From Pseudomonas graminis (GTDB lineage: Bacteria; Pseudomonadota; Gammaproteobacteria; Pseudomonadales; Pseudomonadaceae): a DNA stretch of 62,645 nucleotides. A model generated the notes under the pieces. The model searched no databases. It was not told the origin of the DNA and saw only the letters and a program-made list of their open reading frames with translations. The number at the start of each line of letters is the position of its first letter. The stretch's first letter is position 1. Location: the NCBI RefSeq assembly GCF_900111735.1, contig NZ_FOHW01000033.1, positions 1-62,645 on the forward strand, written 5' to 3'. Below are positions 42,697-50,998 of this stretch, piece after piece. Position numbers and translations under genes: made by a program.

Positions 42697-43509
42697 ATGT
42701 CCCCCTTGTCACCGAGTTTGCTCTTCAGCCTCGCCGCCGCCGTCTTTTACGCCGCTGCGACCGTCTACCAGGGTATGCGCCTGCGTCAGGGCCAAAAGGC
42801 CGACAAATGGTTGCTGTGCCTGATCGGCACCCTTGCCGTCGCCTGCCAGGCCAGTGCGCTGTTCGGCCAACTGGTGCGCCCTATCGGCCTGGGTCTGGAC
42901 TTTTTCAGTGCCGCCAGCCTGATCGCTGTTTCGGTGATCATCGTGACCATGCTCGCGTGTATTCGCCTCCCCGTCGAAATCCTGCTGATTCTCCTGTTCC
43001 CGCTAGGGCTGCTCACGAGCCTGATGGCGCAGTTCGCGCCTTCCGGTACCCAGCAATCGATCATTGAAGAACACGGCATCATCAGCCATATCCTGCTGTC
43101 GATCCTCGCCTACGGAATGTTCACCATCGCGGTGTTCCAGTCCTTGCTCCTGCTGCTGCAGGATCACCAGTTGAAGCACAAGCACCGACTTGGCCTGATC
43201 AGAAGCTTTCCGCCACTGCAGACCATGGAAAGCCTGCTCTTTGGCTTTCTCTGGGCCGGCTGGGTCTTGCTGTCGATGTCGCTGATCTCCGGCTGGCTGT
43301 TCGTCGAAAACCTGTTCGCCCAGCATCTGGTGCACAAAACCCTGCTGTCGATCCTCGCGTGGATTGTCTTCAGTGTGCTGCTGTGGGGACGCCACCATTT
43401 GGGCTGGCGCGGCCACAAGGCAATCCGCTGGACGCTGGGCGGATTCGTGCTCCTGATGCTGGCCTACTTCGGCAGCAAGCTCGTTCGTGAATACATCCTG
43501 CACATCTGA
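42697..43509 (+). CDS. CcsA/YpjD-like inner-membrane protein
   Basis: 270 residues from ATG 42697 (MSPLSPSLLFSLAAAVFYAA) with an AGGAT ribosome site; a longer reading from 42640 is not supported. About eight membrane helices and the cytochrome-c-assembly domain (FGFLWAGWVLLSMSLISGWL, TLLSILAWIVFSVLLWGRHH). Relatives handle heme in cytochrome c maturation, but the YpjD subgroup has no proven role. It is 12 bp upstream of the CorB-like gene, usually found together after ffh. Confidence 0.88.
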   Translation: MSPLSPSLLFSLAAAVFYAAATVYQGMRLRQGQKADKWLLCLIGTLAVACQASALFGQLVRPIGLGLDFFSAASLIAVSVIIVTMLACIRLPVEILLILLFPLGLLTSLMAQFAPSGTQQSIIEEHGIISHILLSILAYGMFTIAVFQSLLLLLQDHQLKHKHRLGLIRSFPPLQTMESLLFGFLWAGWVLLSMSLISGWLFVENLFAQHLVHKTLLSILAWIVFSVLLWGRHHLGWRGHKAIRWTLGGFVLLMLAYFGSKLVREYILHI

Positions 43510-43521
43510 CGGGCGTTGATC

Positions 43522-44760
43522 ATGGATAATCTGCCGGTCGGCACAATGCTTGCGTTGCTTGCCCTGCTCACGTTGTGGTCTGCGCTGTTCAGCGCGGTCG
43601 AGGCGGCGCATCACAATCTCCGGGCGACGCCGGTCAATCCCCGCTCCAACGAGCCACCGAAGCCGGTTCTGGCGTTCAACCTCAACAGCCTCATTCTCGG
43701 CAACACGCTGCTCAAGGCGCTGATTACCATCCTCGCCACCTTGCTGGCCATCGGGCACTGGTATTTTCACGGCCCGCTGATTGCCTGGCTGGGCGTCGCC
43801 AGCGTGCTGGTGGTGGTAACCGAGTTCATACCGCGAAAGCTGGCCGCCCGTCGTCCCGAGTCAATCCTGCTGCTGGGCAACAACGTGCTGCGCATCCCGG
43901 TCCGGCTGCTGCAGCCGCTGACCTGGGTCTACAAGAACATCGCCAAGACGCTGTTGCGCCCTTTTCTGTCGAAGCGTCGGCCAGACACCATCGATGACGA
44001 AGACGACACACGCCCGACGGTCTATCAGGACAATGAAAGCCAATATGGCCGCGCCCATGTCATCTCCGGGATTTACGCGCTGGACCGCATGACCGTGAAT
44101 GACATCCTGGTGCCGCGCAGCGAAGTCGACGGCATCAACCTCGACGACACCATCGAGGAGATCATCGACAAGCTGATCATTTCCCGCCACACCCGTCTGC
44201 CGGTCTACCACAATGACATCAATCAGGTGGAAGGCGTGCTCAACACGCGGATGATCAGCCACCTGCTGCCGCGCAACGAGCTGACCAAAGAAGCGCTGCG
44301 AGCCGCCTGCTACGAACCGTATTTCGTGCCTGAAAGCACCCCGCTGCAGATGCAGCTGCTCAACTTCCACAAACAGCAGCGGCGCATGGGCGTGGTGGTC
44401 GATGAGTACGGCGAAGTGCTGGGCATCGTCAGCCTCGAAGACATTCTGGAAGAGATCGTCGGCGAGTTCGAAAGCGAGCAGGCCCTCGATAACCCGCACA
44501 TTCAGCCGCAGCCTGACGGGCGACTGGTGATCGAAGGCGCGGCGTCGATTCGCGATCTGAATAAAAGCCTTGGCTGGCATCTGCCCTCCGACGGACCCAA
44601 AACCCTCAACGGCCTGATCACCGAAGCGCTGGAGACAATCCCCAACAGCGCGGTCTGCCTGAAGATCGGCCCCTACCGTCTGGAAATTCTCGAAACTGAA
44701 GACAACCGCGTCAGCCGGGTGCTGATGTGGTTGAACACCCGCACCAAAGACGTGATCTGA
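43522..44760 (+). CDS. CorB/CNNM-type CBS-domain membrane protein (HlyC/CorC family)
   Basis: 412 residues from ATG 43522 (MDNLPVGTMLALLALL), a TTG two codons earlier being less likely. An N-terminal DUF21 membrane domain of about four helices (to about 140) is followed by two CBS domains (MTVNDILVPRSEVDGINLDD; RRMGVVVDEYGEVLGIVSLE) and the CorC_HlyC transporter-associated domain. Implicated in Mg/Co efflux or homeostasis. Confidence 0.92.
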   Translation: MDNLPVGTMLALLALLTLWSALFSAVEAAHHNLRATPVNPRSNEPPKPVLAFNLNSLILGNTLLKALITILATLLAIGHWYFHGPLIAWLGVASVLVVVTEFIPRKLAARRPESILLLGNNVLRIPVRLLQPLTWVYKNIAKTLLRPFLSKRRPDTIDDEDDTRPTVYQDNESQYGRAHVISGIYALDRMTVNDILVPRSEVDGINLDDTIEEIIDKLIISRHTRLPVYHNDINQVEGVLNTRMISHLLPRNELTKEALRAACYEPYFVPESTPLQMQLLNFHKQQRRMGVVVDEYGEVLGIVSLEDILEEIVGEFESEQALDNPHIQPQPDGRLVIEGAASIRDLNKSLGWHLPSDGPKTLNGLITEALETIPNSAVCLKIGPYRLEILETEDNRVSRVLMWLNTRTKDVI

Positions 44761-45063
44761 AAAGGCAGGCGGCGCCCTGAAACACTTGTTTCCGCGCCGA
44801 CCACCTTCCTATAATCGATCCGCTTACCCAGCCCCGCCGATCCGCGTGCTACCCGCACAATGCGCGATCCGGCCAGTCACACAGCCTGACCGCTCACGCG
44901 ACACCCTGGCCTTCGCTCCCATCCCGAGCACGCCACGCGCCTTTGCCCACATCCGGGCTAGTCTGTTCAGCGCTGGACCAAAACAACAATTAACGATTGC
45001 CGCGGCGCGCGTACGAATCATCGTATTCCGCTGACAGGCGATGCGACTGCCAGGGATATCCGC
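44761..45063. other. Leader region upstream of the MHS transporter
   Basis: 303 bp without a credible gene. It carries a sigma-70-like promoter candidate at 44786-44815 and a ribosome site (AGGGA, about 45052-45056) before the transporter ATG. The 240 bp between them are GC-rich; I see no clear riboswitch. Confidence 0.4.
44786..44815 (+). promoter_or_regulatory. Candidate sigma-70 promoter
   Basis: TTGTTT (44786-44791), 18-bp spacer, TATAAT (44810-44815, exact consensus). It would give the downstream transporter a leader of about 240 nt. Confidence 0.5.
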
Positions 45064-46386
45064 ATGACCACGACTTCTGCCTCTCCAACCCGCGACGAGA
45101 GCGAGGCCCGCCCCGCCAATTCTGCGGCACGCGTCGCCACCGCCAGTTTCATCGGCACCGCCATCGAGTTCTACGATTTCTACGTGTACGCCACCGCCGC
45201 CGCGTTGGTGATCGGGCCGGTGTTCTTCCCGCAAACCTCCAGCACCGCACAGATGCTGTCGGCGTTTCTGACGTTCGGGATCGCTTTTCTCGCACGTCCC
45301 TTGGGCTCTGCGTTGTTCGGCCACTTCGGTGATCGCGTCGGGCGCAAATCGACACTGGTCGCCTCACTCCTGCTCATGGGGGTCTGCACCACGCTCATCG
45401 GCGTGTTACCAGGTTACGACGCCATCGGGTCATGGGCGCCGATCCTGCTCTGCGTGCTGCGCTTCGGCCAGGGCCTTGGACTGGGCGGCGAATGGGGCGG
45501 CGCGGCGCTGCTGGCGACCGAGAACGCCCCCAAGGGCAAGCGAGCATGGTTTGGCATGTTCCCGCAGCTGGGTCCTTCGATCGGTTTCCTTGCAGCAAAC
45601 GGGCTGTTTCTGACGCTGGCCATGACACTGGACGACGAGCAATTCCGCTCCTGGGGCTGGCGTGTGCCGTTTCTGCTCAGTGCCGTGCTGGTCATCATCG
45701 GGCTGTATGTGCGCCTGAAGCTTGAGGAAACGCCTGTTTTCGCCAAGGCCATCGCCCGCCACGAGCGGGTAAAACTGCCGATTGCCGAGCTCTTCGGGCA
45801 GTACTGGAAGCCGATGCTGCTGGGGGCAGCGTCGATGGTGGTGTGCTACGCGCTGTTCTATATCTCCACAGTCTTCTCGCTGAGCTACGGGGTGAAAACG
45901 CTGGGTTACAGCCGCGAGTCGTTTCTGGCGATGCTGTGTTTTGCGGTGCTGTTCATGGCCCTCGCCACGCCGCTGTCCGCGCTGGCGAGTGACCGATTTG
46001 GCCGCAGGCCGGTGCTGATCGTCGGCGGAGTGCTGGCGATCCTGTCCGGCTTTCTGATGGAGCCCTTGCTGACCCACGGCACGACCTGGGCGGTGACGCT
46101 GTTCCTCTCGATCGAGCTGTTTCTGATGGGGGTTACGTTCGCGCCGATGGGGGCGATGTTGCCGGAGCTGTTTCCTACGCGGGTGCGTTATACCGGCGCG
46201 TCGGCGGCCTACAACATCGGCGGTATTGTCGGTGCCTCGGTCGCGCCTTTCTTCGCACAGAAGCTGGTGGAAATGGGCGGCCTGAGCTGGGTCGGCGGGT
46301 ATGTCTCGGCGGCAGCGTTGATCAGCGTGATCGCCATGCTGTGCCTGAAAGAAACCCGGCACGCGGATCTGGATACGATTGCCTGA
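45064..46386 (+). CDS. MHS-family MFS transporter (metabolite:proton symporter)
   Basis: 440 residues with 12 predicted membrane helices. N-terminal FIGTAIEFYDFYVYATAAAL and motif A GHFGDRVGRKSTLVAS are hallmarks of the MHS subfamily (ProP, ShiA, KgtP types); RFGQGLGLGGEWGGAALLAT is also conserved. Likely takes up an organic acid or osmolyte with protons; substrate cannot be fixed from sequence. Single gene ending at a bidirectional terminator shared with purT. Confidence 0.93.
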   Translation: MTTTSASPTRDESEARPANSAARVATASFIGTAIEFYDFYVYATAAALVIGPVFFPQTSSTAQMLSAFLTFGIAFLARPLGSALFGHFGDRVGRKSTLVASLLLMGVCTTLIGVLPGYDAIGSWAPILLCVLRFGQGLGLGGEWGGAALLATENAPKGKRAWFGMFPQLGPSIGFLAANGLFLTLAMTLDDEQFRSWGWRVPFLLSAVLVIIGLYVRLKLEETPVFAKAIARHERVKLPIAELFGQYWKPMLLGAASMVVCYALFYISTVFSLSYGVKTLGYSRESFLAMLCFAVLFMALATPLSALASDRFGRRPVLIVGGVLAILSGFLMEPLLTHGTTWAVTLFLSIELFLMGVTFAPMGAMLPELFPTRVRYTGASAAYNIGGIVGASVAPFFAQKLVEMGGLSWVGGYVSAAALISVIAMLCLKETRHADLDTIA

Positions 46387-46399
46387 TCACGCCGGAACC

Positions 46400-46478
46400 T
46401 GTAGGAGCGCGAATGCGGTGTGTCAGTCACTGCATCCGAACCTTACACACAGCAATCGCGGGCAAGCGCGCTCCTACA
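46400..46478. repeat. Imperfect REP pair after the MHS transporter
   Basis: TGTAGGAGCGCG near 46400 and CGCGCTCCTACA near 46467-46478 pair at the ends; the middle is imperfect (GAATGCG against CGCGGGCAAG). Decayed member of the TAGGAGCG REP group. Confidence 0.65.
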
Positions 46479-46504
46479 AAGGGCTATTGCCTGACAGCCA
46501 AACA

Positions 46505-46532
46505 AAAACGGCGCCCCTGAGGGCGCCGTTTT
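46505..46532. terminator. Bidirectional terminator between the MHS transporter and purT
   Basis: AAAACGGCGCCC, loop CTGA, GGGCGCCGTTTT: 12-bp perfect stem with A/T tracts on both sides, between convergent genes. Confidence 0.93.
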
Positions 46533-46548
46533 GTATTCAGCGTAAAGC

Positions 46549-47730
46549 TTACAACTGGACCTTCACCGCGATCGACGCGCGGGTAGCCTTGCGGCGGGCC
46601 GCTTCGATCGACTCGTCACGGGCCAGGGCAACGCCCATGCGGCGCTGACCGTTGACCTCGGGCTTGCCGAACAGACGCAGCGCGGTGTCCGGTTCGCTAA
46701 GGGCTTGCTCCAGATTGGCGAACGCCGTCTGGGTTGATTGACCTTCCACCAGAATCACTGCCGACGCCGATGGGCCGAACTGGCGAATCAGCGGGATCGG
46801 CAGACCGAGAATGGCCCGGGCGTGCAGCGCGAACTGCGACAGGTCCTGGGAGATCAGCGTAACCAGACCGGTGTCGTGGGGGCGCGGCGAGACTTCGCTG
46901 AACCAGACCTGATCGCCCTTGATGAACAACTCGACGCCGAACAGACCACGGCCACCCAGCGCTTCAGTTACCGCTCTGGCGACGCGCTCGGACTCGGCCA
47001 ATGCCACCGGGCTCATGGCCTGGGGCTGCCACGATTCCTGGTAGTCGCCCTTCTCCTGACGATGGCCGACCGGCGCGCAGAAGGTGGTGCCGCCGACGTG
47101 CCGCACGGTCAGCAAAGTGATTTCGTAATCGAAATCAATGAAGCCTTCAATGATCACCCGACCTTTGCCAGCACGACCGCCTTCTTGGGCATAGTCCCAG
47201 GCCTTCTGGATGTCCGCGTCGGTTTTCAGCAGGCTCTGGCCCTTGCCCGACGAGCTCATCACCGGTTTGACCACGCACGGGAAGCCGAGGTCTTCGACGG
47301 CTTTCTTGTAATCTTCGAAGGTGTCGGCAAAGTGATACGGCGAGGTCGGCAGGTCCAGCTCTTCAGCGGCCAGACGACGAATGCCTTCGCGGTTCATGGT
47401 CAGCTGCGCAGCGCGGGCCGTCGGAATGACCGTGAAGCCTTCGGACTCCAGCTCCACCAGGGTCGCGGTGGCGATCGCTTCGATTTCCGGGACGATGTAA
47501 TGGGGCTTCTCGGACTCGATCACCGCACGCAACGCTGCGCCGTCGAGCATATTGATCACGTGGCTGCGGTGCGCGACCTGCATCGCCGGAGCATTGGCGT
47601 AACGGTCGACGGCGATCACTTCAACGCCCAGCCGTTGCAGCTCGATCACGACTTCCTTGCCAAGCTCGCCGCAACCGCAGAGCAAAACGCGGGTCGCGGT
47701 CGGCGACAGTGGAGTTCCGATTTGAGTCAT
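46549..47730 (-). CDS. purT: Formate-dependent phosphoribosylglycinamide formyltransferase PurT
   Basis: 393 residues from MTQIGTPLSPTATRVLLCGC; a longer in-frame reading is not credible. ATP-grasp enzyme: N-terminal GCGELGKEVVIELQ, central VVKPVMSSSGKGQSLL and FGVELFIKGDQVWFSEVSPR metal/ATP site. It formylates GAR with formate and ATP in purine synthesis, an alternative to PurN. Confidence 0.98.
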   Translation of the reverse strand: MTQIGTPLSPTATRVLLCGCGELGKEVVIELQRLGVEVIAVDRYANAPAMQVAHRSHVINMLDGAALRAVIESEKPHYIVPEIEAIATATLVELESEGFTVIPTARAAQLTMNREGIRRLAAEELDLPTSPYHFADTFEDYKKAVEDLGFPCVVKPVMSSSGKGQSLLKTDADIQKAWDYAQEGGRAGKGRVIIEGFIDFDYEITLLTVRHVGGTTFCAPVGHRQEKGDYQESWQPQAMSPVALAESERVARAVTEALGGRGLFGVELFIKGDQVWFSEVSPRPHDTGLVTLISQDLSQFALHARAILGLPIPLIRQFGPSASAVILVEGQSTQTAFANLEQALSEPDTALRLFGKPEVNGQRRMGVALARDESIEAARRKATRASIAVKVQL

Positions 47731-47848
47731 CTCAGGTCCTCGTGGAGCAGGTCGAGGGTTGCTCGCGATGTGCAAGCAACCGCAGGGGAGAAAGGCGCGC
47801 AATTTACCATGAAGGCCAAGGAATGGGATGCAGCGGCGCAGGGTTGAT

Positions 47849-48112
47849 TCAACGTCGAGGGCTGCTGTCGCTCACCTGAAACATCATCCCGCTCGTCCTC
47901 GCCCGCTCATCGCAGGCAACCAACACGGCACGGCGCGCCTGATTGTCCATGCGGCTCCAGCCGGTGATCTCGGCCACGGTGCGCTGGCAGCCGGTGCAGA
48001 TGTCCGCCTCGTTCAATGCGCAGATGCTCACGCAGGGCGAGCGGACGGGCTTTTCATGAATCGGCTTGTCATGAATGGTTGCTTCATGGATCGGGGGAAT
48101 GGCGCTGGACAT
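47849..48112 (-). CDS. DUF1289 small cysteine protein
   Basis: 87 residues. A His-rich start (IPPIHEATIHDKPIHEKP) precedes the DUF1289 motif SPCVSICALNEADICTGCQR then TVAEITGW; four Cys in the CxxxC...CxxC pattern suggest a metal-binding site, possibly an iron-sulfur or zinc centre. Function unknown. Its ATG shares one base with the stop of the carbonic anhydrase gene (TGATG), so translation is coupled. Confidence 0.9.
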   Translation of the reverse strand: MSSAIPPIHEATIHDKPIHEKPVRSPCVSICALNEADICTGCQRTVAEITGWSRMDNQARRAVLVACDERARTSGMMFQVSDSSPRR

Positions 48113-48636
48113 CAGTCTTCCTGTGGGGCCAGGTCACGCGCGTAGCGTTGGGCGTTGTGGACGTAATGGGCGGCGCTGGCGTCGAGCATCTGCTTCTGCG
48201 CATCGGTGAGTTCGCGGACGATTTTGCCCGGCGAGCCCATGACCAGGGAACCATCAGGGATGACTTTGCCTTCGCCGATCAGTGAATTCGCGCCGATGAT
48301 GCAGTGTTTGCCGATCTTCGCGCCGTTGAGGATGACCGCGTTGATGCCGATGAGTGTGCTGTCGTCCACGCTGCAACCGTGCAGCATCGCGTTGTGGCCG
48401 ATGGTCACGTTGCGGCCGATGGTCAGCGGCGAACCCATGTCGGTGTGCATGACGGTGCCGTCCTGCACGTTACTGTTCTCGCCGATATCGATGAGCTCGT
48501 TGTCGCCGCGCAACACGGCGCCAAACCAGACGCTGGCGTTGGCCTGCAAGCGCACATTGCCGATGACAGTGGCTGTCGGCGCGATCCAGCTGCTGGTGTG
48601 CGCGTCGACGCGGGCATCACCCAGGCGGTATTTCAT
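48112..48636 (-). CDS. Gamma-class carbonic anhydrase family protein
   Basis: 174 residues forming left-handed beta-helix hexapeptide repeats (SVWFGAVLRGDNELIDIGEN, NVQDGTVMHTD, TIGHNAMLHGC). The three metal His (in MHTD, GHNAMLH) are present. YrdA/PaaY type; enzyme activity as carbonic anhydrase or acyl transferase is not proven for this group. Precedes the DUF1289 gene with 1-bp overlap. Confidence 0.93.
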   Translation of the reverse strand: MKYRLGDARVDAHTSSWIAPTATVIGNVRLQANASVWFGAVLRGDNELIDIGENSNVQDGTVMHTDMGSPLTIGRNVTIGHNAMLHGCSVDDSTLIGINAVILNGAKIGKHCIIGANSLIGEGKVIPDGSLVMGSPGKIVRELTDAQKQMLDASAAHYVHNAQRYARDLAPQED

Positions 48637-48697
48637 GGTCTGCTCCTCATGGTTCGGCCCTCATGGCTCGGTCCCCTTGCTGCGACGCGGCGGCGGG

Positions 48698-49309
48698 TCA
48701 GGATTTCAGCGTGTGGATGATCGATCGCTTTGGCGGCTCGTTGAGGTCGATGGCGCTGTCGAACAACAGGTTCATCAGCTCAACGATCATGATCGCCGTC
48801 AGACCCCAGATCTTGTACTCGCCGAAGCGGTAACTCGGCACGTACCAGCTGCGCCCTTGATAGTCGATGCGGTGGGTGTGTTCGCGGGCATCCTGACGGA
48901 AGAAGTCCAGCGGCACGCTGAAGACCGCCGCGATCTCGCCATCATTGGGTGTGTACTCAACAAAATCGGGAATGATGCCGACATAAGGCGTCACTCTTAT
49001 ACCGTGCTTGGAGATCAATGGACTCAGCGGGCCGATCACTTCCACCAGACCAGGTGGCAAGCCAATTTCCTCCTGGGCTTCGCGCAGTGCGGTGAAGATC
49101 AGGTCCGGGTCTTCCGGGTCACGCCGGCCGCCCGGGAAGGCCACTTCGCCGCCGTGGGTCGACAGGCCGCTGGCGCGCAGGGTCAGCACCAGTTCGGGCT
49201 CGGCATTGCGGGTAATGGGGAGAAGCACGGCGGCCTCGGGGAAGCGCGCGTCCGTTTCCAGCATCACCGGCGTGTGGCTGCTCATACGGTGAAGTAGCTC
49301 ATCCAGCAT
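48698..49309 (-). CDS. CoA pyrophosphatase, Nudix family (NudL/YeaB-like)
   Basis: 203 residues. The UPF0035 motif LVLTLRASGLSTHGGEVAFP joins the Nudix box GGRRDPEDPDLIFTALREAQ then EEIG, both diagnostic of coenzyme-A diphosphatases. It cleaves CoA or its derivatives to 3',5'-ADP and phosphopantetheine. 61 bp upstream of the carbonic anhydrase gene on the same strand, so perhaps one transcript. Confidence 0.92.
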   Translation of the reverse strand: MLDELLHRMSSHTPVMLETDARFPEAAVLLPITRNAEPELVLTLRASGLSTHGGEVAFPGGRRDPEDPDLIFTALREAQEEIGLPPGLVEVIGPLSPLISKHGIRVTPYVGIIPDFVEYTPNDGEIAAVFSVPLDFFRQDAREHTHRIDYQGRSWYVPSYRFGEYKIWGLTAIMIVELMNLLFDSAIDLNEPPKRSIIHTLKS

Positions 49310-49462
49310 GGGAATTCTCGATCGGTTGCCTGCCCGGCATCATGCACCAAAGCGGCGACGCGCCCAAGTCTTGTAGGACAAGCCACCCGTGCAAGACGCC
49401 TCTTGCCGTCCACCCGCGCTACGGCTCAAGATAGCCGCTGCCAACAGGAACCCGATTCGATC

Positions 49463-50014
49463 ATGAAATTCTGCAGCAACTGCGGCGAACAGGTCATCCA
49501 GCGTATCCCCGAGGGCGACAGCCGCCCGCGGTACGTGTGTGAACATTGCGACACCATCCACTACCAGAACCCCAACATCGTCGCCGGCGTCGTGCCGGTG
49601 TGGGGCGAAAAGGTGTTGCTATGCCGTCGAGCCATCGAGCCGCGACTGGGCTACTGGACGCTGCCTGCCGGGTTCATGGAAAACGGCGAAAGCGTCGAGC
49701 AGGCCGCCCGCAGGGAAACGTTCGAAGAGGCCTGCGCTGAAGTCGAGGACCTGCAGTTGTATTCGATGATCGACGTGCCGCACATCAATCAGGTGCATAT
49801 CTTCTACCGCTCGAACCTGGTCAAACCGGAGTTCGCGGCCGGCATCGAAAGTCTGGAAGTGAAGTTGTTCGACGAAGCCGATATCCCGTGGTCGGAGCTG
49901 GCTTTCCAGACCGTCAGACGTACCCTAGAATGCTTTTTCCGCGACCGGCGGCATCAGGATTTCCAGGTGCGCACCGATTGCCTGTCCGTTACACCCCCTC
50001 TCAAAACCACTTGA
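49463..50014 (+). CDS. Nudix hydrolase with N-terminal zinc ribbon
   Basis: 183 residues from ATG 49463 (MKFCSNCGEQVIQRIPEGDS). Two CxxC pairs (CSNC, CEHC) make a zinc ribbon; the Nudix box follows in GFMENGESVEQAARRETFEE. The arrangement resembles NADH pyrophosphatase-like and related nucleotide hydrolases; the exact substrate is unknown. Divergent from the CoA pyrophosphatase gene. Confidence 0.9.
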   Translation: MKFCSNCGEQVIQRIPEGDSRPRYVCEHCDTIHYQNPNIVAGVVPVWGEKVLLCRRAIEPRLGYWTLPAGFMENGESVEQAARRETFEEACAEVEDLQLYSMIDVPHINQVHIFYRSNLVKPEFAAGIESLEVKLFDEADIPWSELAFQTVRRTLECFFRDRRHQDFQVRTDCLSVTPPLKTT

Positions 50015-50064
50015 TCAAGACGACGGCGCGCGATTGCCGCGCAGGCTTCAGGGATACCCTTTTC

Positions 50065-50628
50065 ATGCGTTGGTTGCTCGCCGTTTTATGCCTGTCGGTT
50101 GTGCCGTTGTCCCAGGCTGCGTTCACGCAGACCATCGTGCCCAAAGGCAGCGAACAGAAGTTCGTTGGCGGAAAGGTCGTCGACACCCAGAACATCGCGG
50201 ACCGGACCATCGATAAGGTGTTGGTGCTCAAATCTGCGCATCAGTTGCAGCTGATCAGTCGTGGCGAGGCGCTGAAGACGTACCGGATCTCACTGGGCAA
50301 GGCGCCCAACGGACCCAAGCTGCAAGAGGGAGACCAGCGCACACCGGAGGGTTTCTATTGGCTGGACTGGCGCAAGACCAGCGATGCCTACAACCTGTCG
50401 ATGCACATTTCCTACCCCAACATCTCCGATGCCGCACGCGCCCGACGCGAAGGCGTGAAGCCCGGCAGCATGATCATGATCCACGGTACGCCGATCAATG
50501 ACGATTACCCGGAGTGGTATTTCCACACCTTGGACTGGACGAACGGCTGCATCGCCATGCGCAACAGCGATATTCGGGAGGTATGGGATCTCGTGAAGGA
50601 CGGCACGATGATAGAGATTCGGCCGTAA
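50065..50628 (+). CDS. L,D-transpeptidase-like (YkuD) periplasmic protein
   Basis: 187 residues with signal peptide MRWLLAVLCLSVVPLSQAAF. The YkuD domain has MIMIHGTPI and the catalytic region LDWTNGCIAMRNSDIREVWD, Cys in TNGC with Arg two later. Such enzymes cross-link peptidoglycan or act as murein-lipoprotein hydrolases; the TNGC form is seen in the ErfK/YafK-like subgroup. 50 bp after the Nudix gene. Confidence 0.9.
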   Translation: MRWLLAVLCLSVVPLSQAAFTQTIVPKGSEQKFVGGKVVDTQNIADRTIDKVLVLKSAHQLQLISRGEALKTYRISLGKAPNGPKLQEGDQRTPEGFYWLDWRKTSDAYNLSMHISYPNISDAARARREGVKPGSMIMIHGTPINDDYPEWYFHTLDWTNGCIAMRNSDIREVWDLVKDGTMIEIRP

Positions 50629-50680
50629 GGTTCTGCGGGTGATGCAGAACGCTTTAATTTCGAGTAATGCTGAAGGGAGG

Positions 50681-50992
50681 CTAGATATCTTCCAGCTTCC
50701 ACACGTCATAAGCCGGCACTTCGTAGGGATGACTGTCCTTCAGCGCAGCAACCGCCTGCCTGATCAGCTCGTCTGACACCACAAGCTCGACCTTCCATTC
50801 CTGAACCTGCTCGACCTCGCCGGCTTGACCGATGAACGGCTGACTGCCGTCCAGCGGACGAAACTGGCCGTGGCCAAGGACCTGCCATGAGCAGCAGTCA
50901 TACGCGCCGATTCGCCCCGCACCGGCGGCGAACAACGCATTTTTGACCTGCTCCACATGGCTCGGTGGCACAAAGAAGGCCAGCTTGTACAT
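50681..50992 (-). CDS. NIF3/YqfO-like small protein
   Basis: 103 residues from ATG 50992 (MYKLAFFVPPSHVEQVKNAL). CutA-like ferredoxin fold of the YqfO type, with GAGRIGAYDCCSWQVLGHGQ and SHPYEVPAYDVWKLED. Annotated as NGG1p-interacting factor NIF3 family in many pseudomonads; possibly metal-binding, function unknown. It starts 6 bp after purL on the same strand. Confidence 0.9.
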   Translation of the reverse strand: MYKLAFFVPPSHVEQVKNALFAAGAGRIGAYDCCSWQVLGHGQFRPLDGSQPFIGQAGEVEQVQEWKVELVVSDELIRQAVAALKDSHPYEVPAYDVWKLEDI

Positions 50993-50998
50993 CAACGG

